From Fusobacterium_C necrophorum (lineage in GTDB: Bacteria > Fusobacteriota > Fusobacteriia > Fusobacteriales > Fusobacteriaceae), in NCBI RefSeq assembly GCF_900104395.1, contig NZ_FMXX01000004.1: DNA of 64,000 nt; one strand, 5' to 3'. Made by a program: the position numbers and the translations under genes. Within the stretch, counting starts at the first letter, position 1. Each line of letters opens with the position of its first letter. Positions 63,301 to 64,000 of this stretch are shown piece by piece. A model generated the notes under the pieces. That model searched no databases. It was not told where the DNA came from and worked only from the letters and a program-made list of their open reading frames with translations.

Positions 63301-63344
63301 AAAATTCAGACAGAAAGATAGAGTGTAAGGAGGAGGTTAGATAG
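51351..63344 (+). CDS. Giant primase / ArdC-like / DNA methylase / SNF2-type helicase protein (about 4000 residues)
   Basis: The 3997-residue protein starts at the ATG after GAGGTGATC. In order: a primase-polymerase-like module (about 1-310; GIDIDK near 83, SPSKTGLHF near 123, TVTG) similar to NrS-1-type primases; an ArdC-N-like domain (about 325-420, NQLSIYTVNEKATACAEYDY, RGEKGIPVL); a Gly/Arg/Glu-rich stretch (about 610-770) that also encodes a nested TnpV-like gene; two copies of a small repeated domain (about 825-915, 1050-1135); a long region of repeated small domains; an N6-methylase-like fold (about 2180-2500, GNVPFGEYK near 2335); an SNF2/DEAD-type helicase (about 2960-3560; HEVGAGKT, VDEVHAFK, QRAGRIVRQGN); and a C-terminal EF-hand-like motif (about 3925-3950). 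It probably acts on incoming single-stranded DNA and against restriction. A single reading of this length is exceptional. Confidence 0.85.
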   Translation: MNDLIKNYENIPDELKREKRWCLYKIIQRDGKNTKLPLMPNGKPAKSNDKTTWNSYEDCIAALNQNIGDGLGFMLGDGYIGIDIDKVSDDIMAYSMDYHAKSMTADFLRGISTYAEISPSKTGLHFIGKGEVPGERKRYKNLEIYDKDRFFTVTGNVIKDRDRSKIESIDSELKPLYEKYMPKTNKISAENKRSPTITSYNGDQDILEKLFDRGYFSYAGEDLRQIYYGNYESYFNSRSEADFFMLQRLLYYTGNVEMAISFMESSGLKREKWYKRRGNTDYIHYIADKAISSINQFYNWEKAYTSKDKAEEKRHENKKKKEGDTVPRYEFDEVKQILDFAKEEFKEDIDRYETYLKVVGNNYKYPYFNQLSIYTVNEKATACAEYDYWKSIGRNVSRGEKGIPVLDIEREKIKYIFDVSQTVSLNHNISEVKLWKYHNEKHITALDTLIDTFKEKNSNLIFSTEDKINTLVSLYTRQILNKVLNSLNDETLKENSKVNILHFLEESAKVSVYERMGLRFLGDREKLEMLSRVSSTQDIDRLLAYTSNNVKRILMDIGREISKVEEREKFSEIQKREQTKNYKERYNNVSDEINRTTEIIENEKEIKEGGLEDERNRSTGEEGIPSGGRDLYTYRERESIRETGRDLQIGEDGGRIGSVNSEYETAGETELKQTEPIWQSETEISQRGKRGRISGYADGKKPNGSSVGHSGTSGELHGYRRDENERSLGNDNQDAGSGFSEVRRIEKELGYDTYKNGNGTDRLGIDEYHEENKQKIEQDDIGNEGKEVDRASFSFAQNVGIQGRFELPMQQEEIDTVLIHGGNEDLLRLKVLAEYSKGKSVEELADFLQRNFQGGNGYEVEGNKVCAWYDTEGIYLSNDTSSKENPSQVFSWIDAANRIGELIEKGQYATNVEVAEAFSHERKELAEMLWFLNKDLADEVKQNYLSLLNQTEKSGFPDQTEELTEKLSSAEFRNTLKKEYETFLQDYDTDPSILRFHYHKLNDILQRIQDLEILRKELTSSLTEIPNIKSFITEDEMDENLRRGSGISGGKERIIEFFGKSHTLQEKMDFLKNEYGTGGRSHALSGARGSGEWHDAKGIKLEKEHCKDSFLNWNQVAKRIQTLIESDRYIKKEELTEQTEDREDIKENIADRNESFKEESVSEIGNRRDYWVVEFNEGLGLIEKEYAGELVTKELLDEIKELDEKIRVHNKTVGEDEYGEMTDEWVGYSKFYFDHIVDGKVEEHFRMDIGDGNEVNQRDFQYLYEQIELSKENKEYGIDSIDNVVKDILEKESMTVVSSKDDYKKLFPYFKNFVYSDGLRFEEYNPFEEDKELSDLARFTFFKNNDGEYRVVYTNTNSLTYSSTVDKFLGKIDESIEDEKIKYPQINSIKNISDILYETLKNDEDLQRTVLKARQILGNNTLADFSSVFQREYAKVMREVAKRQGNLPDDMKSLDDVKKLRIELEHRYNEYLSELSKEKESVLETKDISYDNKIAIKVGYYYAVVDKDKVADISLEQTGTKVYPSHDNFEGKVYPLYKGITFEESTKIDALFDEIATSMKEVNLTDLNDVFYLENQGLYEIDRDIVTEQKEGYDFDISSFGEQFPNYYEDIYVSNKNLKIDGAMQNVAYIDKDNELHFNVNLPEEEKAKVLEIRDKKVILSTLIFKDVKEVGEYQFHPQSEEFILNELSISEEKLKAPEHITDSIDEKEGYEAELVLDMKNKQLRQHLRYNGYMLSSNVAVSYDSYKEMLQNLPYLLDDNHRNIMLTGYVNEQIEKTKEQEEIQKPIYQEGMQVKYQGKEYVISEINDYKTYKTIKLDDPEGYLNGFITGSEIIPFRNERELDLEIISTTEKLQEQSINGEDLILLDIEDYNKKGLSVIFQNKEYEITGNNFNPVGMSRLQLVSNTEKLMTEVLYTPQRPVANLYAKKDTLERFNLNEKNSKKSIEAKQMSLTDIFEEQDTIKGKEEISSEKERVPVNIGAKVIYQGEEYTVSAFQYNDVLGKNDLWLNPVSKNNHQIPIVSFSDREELNEKLIVIDTNLNLGEDKSELLHHSLDVINDKGSVIANQFIVKVDNQNRELTVYSEQNPNSHREFELSFDYLNGLGQIDGDGNNLKLTKHRQETIDKKLESYDNWKENREERYAPDNEYMGGIPPVNYKINREDEILPPSERLKNNMEAIKVLKEIEERHSHATKEEQDILSRYVGWGGLSDVFDESKEGQWLDARKFLKENLSPSEYDSARESTLTAFYTPKIVIDSIYQALSNMGFESGNILEPSCATGRFIGNLPDSMQGSKFYGVELDSISGRIASRLYPNAKIQIKGFEETTFSNNLFDVAVGNVPFGEYKIADREYEKNNFLIHDFFFAKTLDKVRSGGLIAFISSSGTMDKKSEDIRRYISERAEFLGAIRLPNNTFKGEAGTEVTSDIIFLKKRDRLLKLDEEWVKLGTDERGLTYNKYFVDNPDMVLGNMEEISSRFGTSLACVADENSILKEQLDTAIKNIKGSYEKIELNNEFEVETIPADDSVKNYSYAVIDDKVYFRENSVMQKLDLNKNDEEKVKAYLEIEKTLRQVIAYQKEDYSDTEIKEKQEDLNRLYDEFSKKYGILNSKANKKLFREDANYSLLSTLEKLDKEGNFIEKSDIFTKRTIKKAVAITHTDNLTEALILSISQKGKINFDYMEKLTEKTRREIIEGLKGEIFLNLDGFDPSDTTPFSSAVDLGDFSRSYVTADEYLSGNIREKIEVIDSYIKNVEHELEQNEQLENIDADVLKQDNETLKKELSSLNYQRQKLLEVMPKELEASEITVRMGATWIPEKDYKSFMFHLLKTSASNRWNIDIKYTNFTGEYRVEGKSIDKGNDLANFTYGTSRASAYKLIEDTLNLRDTNVYDQVIGENGKKSSVLNKEETMLARSKQEIIKEEFKNWIFDDRDRRTRLVKEYNEKFNSIRLREYDGSNLTFDGMNPEIELRVHQKDAIARGLFGGNTLLAHEVGAGKTFEMIGIAMESKRLGMSNKAMFVVPNHIVEQFGREFNELYPAANILCATEKDFTPDKRKRFCSRIATGDYDAVIIGHSQFEKIPISKQRQEYELQSQIDEIIDFIEEYKRDRDQKFTVKQLEKTKKGLEVKLKKLNDDYRKDDVVTFEELGIDKLFVDEVHAFKNLYVFTKMRNVAGITTTDSQKSSDMLMKCRYMDEITGNKGIVFATGTPVSNSMAELYTMQRYLQYDELKKMHLQYFDSWASTFGETVTAIELNPEGNGYRSKTRFAKFYNLPELMNMVKQFMDIKTADVLNLPTPNAHYETIKTKPTEEQKQILETFSERADKVRAKQVDSSIDNMLLITNDGKKMALDQRLINPLLPDDENSKVNACVSNVFSIWDKYRDKKSTQLVFCDMSIPNKDGFNVYDDIKEKLIKMGVPENEVEFIHSAKNNKEKDAIFDKVRKGEVRVLLGSTSKCGAGTNCQDKLIAIHDLDVPWRPADLSQRAGRIVRQGNENRDVHIFRYITENTFDAYLFQTLENKQKYISQIMTSKTPVRVAEDIDEATLNYAEIKALATGNPLIREKMDLDVEVSKLKMLESNFKSNLYKMEDKVVKVYPKEIENLKEKIENLKKDIEKVEPYREEKLEKYDQTTLENMGVNEKQVGIKADKEAVSKFTSLTLNGKKYTDKKQAGEFLINRIKGIKKLDDFRSEEVKIGEYRNFDLFAYYDSFSNQYKFNLKGEENHYGEFGTDEIGNITRMDNVLDRMPERLEQTLGKLKDTENQLETAKLEIKKKFPQAELLKEKTLRLAEVNHLLDMGQKEDLKEEKNPLLEEVKEELIHFLNKEYDEAHSIEDFDTMFPDLTDIGLAYTTTPDEKHEIQTSLDLINYKMNTYVDNTLIDSFSYTYDPLDASDTKELIQIKTGIEFWDFNELIYVDEEKLKAALGLEIDDDGNFYDPLSKDMDLDGVADRYDADFRDSKVQSFGDLDKREKASVMDRLGYFKEKVEKGGLQNENSDRKIECKEEVR
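52312..52328 (+). promoter_or_regulatory. Internal ribosome binding site and GTG start inside the giant gene
   Basis: AGGAGG (52312-52317) lies eight bases before an in-frame GTG (52326-52328), right at the border of the primase module and the ArdC-N-like domain (residue about 326). A shorter product of about 3670 residues could start here. It may be the old start of a once separate gene that became fused to a primase gene. Confidence 0.55.
53188..53646 (+). CDS. TnpV-like transposon protein, nested in the +1 frame of the giant gene
   Basis: A 152-residue frame lies inside the giant gene, shifted by one base, with AAGGAGG (53173-53179) eight bases before its ATG. From about residue 65 the product matches the TnpV pattern: FGKARLKYLKEEKGEEYQVM, LMEKNLMDHLLDIQEQ, MKEAWGMTTKMQDQDFLKYA, NLDMTLTRMAMEQIVW. 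The giant frame reads here as Gly/Arg/Glu-rich low complexity, as if it were the shadow of this gene. TnpV proteins are small transposon-encoded proteins of unknown function. Confidence 0.7.
   Translation: MKETVVLAKKEYLLEGEIYTPIVKESPFERQGGTYRLEKMEDGSEVLIPNMKLPEKLNLSKLNRFGKARLKYLKEEKGEEYQVMLMEKNLMDHLLDIQEQVENFMDIEEMRMKEAWGMTTKMQDQDFLKYAGLKKNLDMTLTRMAMEQIVWA
63124..63200 (+). repeat. EF-hand-like motif at the C-terminus of the giant protein
   Basis: Encodes YDPLSKDMDLDGVADRYD followed by ADFRDSK. It matches the motif at 41291-41367 in all but a few residues. The loop DMDLDGVADRYD keeps Asp at 1, 3, 5, 9 and 12. Confidence 0.7.
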
Positions 63345-64000
63345 GTGGAATATCACAAAAATATTAAAGCAACGGATAGGGAAATGCAGAAACTTTTTGA
63401 AAATGAGGAGTATAACTATTCTGTAAGATACTTTGAGAAAATAGGAGAAAACTTATTTAAAACGACAATTCGCACACCGGAGAATATAGAGTTTCCAAAA
63501 TCCAAAACCGTGTCTATAAACACGATAAAAAAACTCTTAGAAACAAAAGAAAACATTAATCCTATGTATATAGAAGATGAATTTACTAAAATGAAAGGCA
63601 AGGTGTATGAATTTAATCAAAAGAAATATCCGGGTTATGAGGATATGGATATAAAACTAACAATATCTAGGATTAGGGGTATCGAGGATTTCGATACCCT
63701 TAATGATTTTTATGATAGTTTGAAAAGGAAGGGATATTTAGAAGCGATAAAAGAAAGTATTAAAAATATTATTGATAAAGAATTAGAAGAAAACATACAA
63801 GTAAAAGTACAGGAGGAAAAAAATATGAAATTAGAAAAAGGCGATATTGTAAAAACAGCATTAAGTGAAAACACAACAGTTTTAGATGTGAAAGATAATC
63901 AGGCGGTACTGTTTTCAGGTACTCAGTTTGTACTTGCAACAGGGATTAAAGAAAACAAGGAAAGCGGAAAATTTGAATGGGATAATGGGAGATATGCAAA
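63345..64000 (+). CDS. ICE protein of unknown function, cut by the window end
   Basis: The frame is open from a GTG at 63345 (AGGAGG eight bases upstream) to the end of the window, 218 codons. The product starts MEYHKNIKATDREMQKLFEN and contains YSVRYFEKIGENLFKTTIRT. Near residue 163 it changes to MKLEKGDIVKTALSENTTVL, a beta-rich segment that may be a second small domain. It starts on the base after the giant gene's stop. The family is not recognised; such small repeated domains also occur in the giant protein. Confidence 0.65.
   Translation, partial: MEYHKNIKATDREMQKLFENEEYNYSVRYFEKIGENLFKTTIRTPENIEFPKSKTVSINTIKKLLETKENINPMYIEDEFTKMKGKVYEFNQKKYPGYEDMDIKLTISRIRGIEDFDTLNDFYDSLKRKGYLEAIKESIKNIIDKELEENIQVKVQEEKNMKLEKGDIVKTALSENTTVLDVKDNQAVLFSGTQFVLATGIKENKESGKFEWDNGRYA

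Larger units (their letters stand above)
25456..64000 (+). mobile_element. Integrative conjugative element, left part (continues past the window)
   Basis: From the break in the ATPase gene onwards the genes are those of a Firmicutes-type ICE with a MPF-FATA-like secretion system. They are parA/parB, RepA_N, PcfB, VirD4, SSB, Maff2, TrbL/VirB6, PrgI, VirB4, NlpC/P60, DUF4315, DUF4366, TopB and a giant helicase-methylase. All genes read the same way. The junction is defined by homology to ATP-binding proteins, so the boundary is good to a few bases only. No integrase, relaxase, oriT or direct-repeat end can be seen in the window. Confidence 0.9.

Noticed and set aside
1..64000. tRNA or rRNA genes as ICE target or landmark
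   Set aside because: I saw no cloverleaf-like or rRNA-like sequence; the element entered a protein gene instead.

Overview
The window looks like a Fusobacterium chromosome, most like the F. necrophorum/F. equinum group; I am fairly sure of the genus and not of the species. The DNA is very AT-rich, start regions carry strong AGGAGG sites, and a TonB-dependent outer-membrane receptor shows a Gram-negative envelope although many housekeeping proteins look Firmicute-like. Positions 1-25455 are host chromosome. From about 25456 to the end of the window lies one end of a large integrative conjugative element (ICE) of the Firmicutes type, whose far end is outside the window.

Host part. A TonB-dependent receptor (19-2491) is switched out of frame by a run of 10 G, a likely phase-variation switch. 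Next come an HTH/ATPase/STAS-like regulator under a palindromic operator, the cluster mscL, mnmA, LysE-type exporter, TlpA-like thioredoxin, HD phosphohydrolase and dynamin-like GTPase, and a divergent small Cys/His-rich protein with a two-part ThrE-type amino-acid exporter. Two tandem DUF535 genes, L-serine dehydratase and rny follow, then an anti-sigma/antagonist pair, a lipoprotein, miaA, obg and an ABC-F ATPase. A cobalamin riboswitch with a readable terminator/antiterminator pair leads a nickel/peptide-type ABC transporter operon: two permeases, a binding lipoprotein and an ATPase.

ICE part. The element sits inside the Walker A motif of that ATPase gene, leaving 40 codons. It carries parA, parB, a Bro-N protein, a RepA_N initiator with iteron-like repeats inside its own gene, a DnaC-like loader and PcfB. 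The conjugation genes follow: VirD4 coupling protein, SSB, Maff2, a TrbL/VirB6-like protein, PrgI, VirB4, a membrane NlpC/P60 hydrolase, DUF4315 and DUF4366. Then come an AbiE toxin-antitoxin pair with its own operator-promoter, topoisomerase III, a methyltransferase gene cut by a 1236-bp IS5-like element, a coiled-coil protein, a protein of about 4000 residues (primase + ArdC-like + methylase + SNF2-type helicase), and a gene running off the end. No relaxase or integrase is in the window; they are expected beyond position 64000.

Most unusual points: the poly-G switch; two nested genes, both in the +1 frame of their host gene and each with its own ribosome binding site (a TnpV-like gene inside the giant helicase gene, and a conserved-looking ORF inside the cytosine methyltransferase gene); an EF-hand-like motif shared by the NlpC/P60 protein and the C-terminus of the giant protein; four copies of a short palindrome between conjugation-module genes; and the cobalamin-controlled transporter broken by the ICE.
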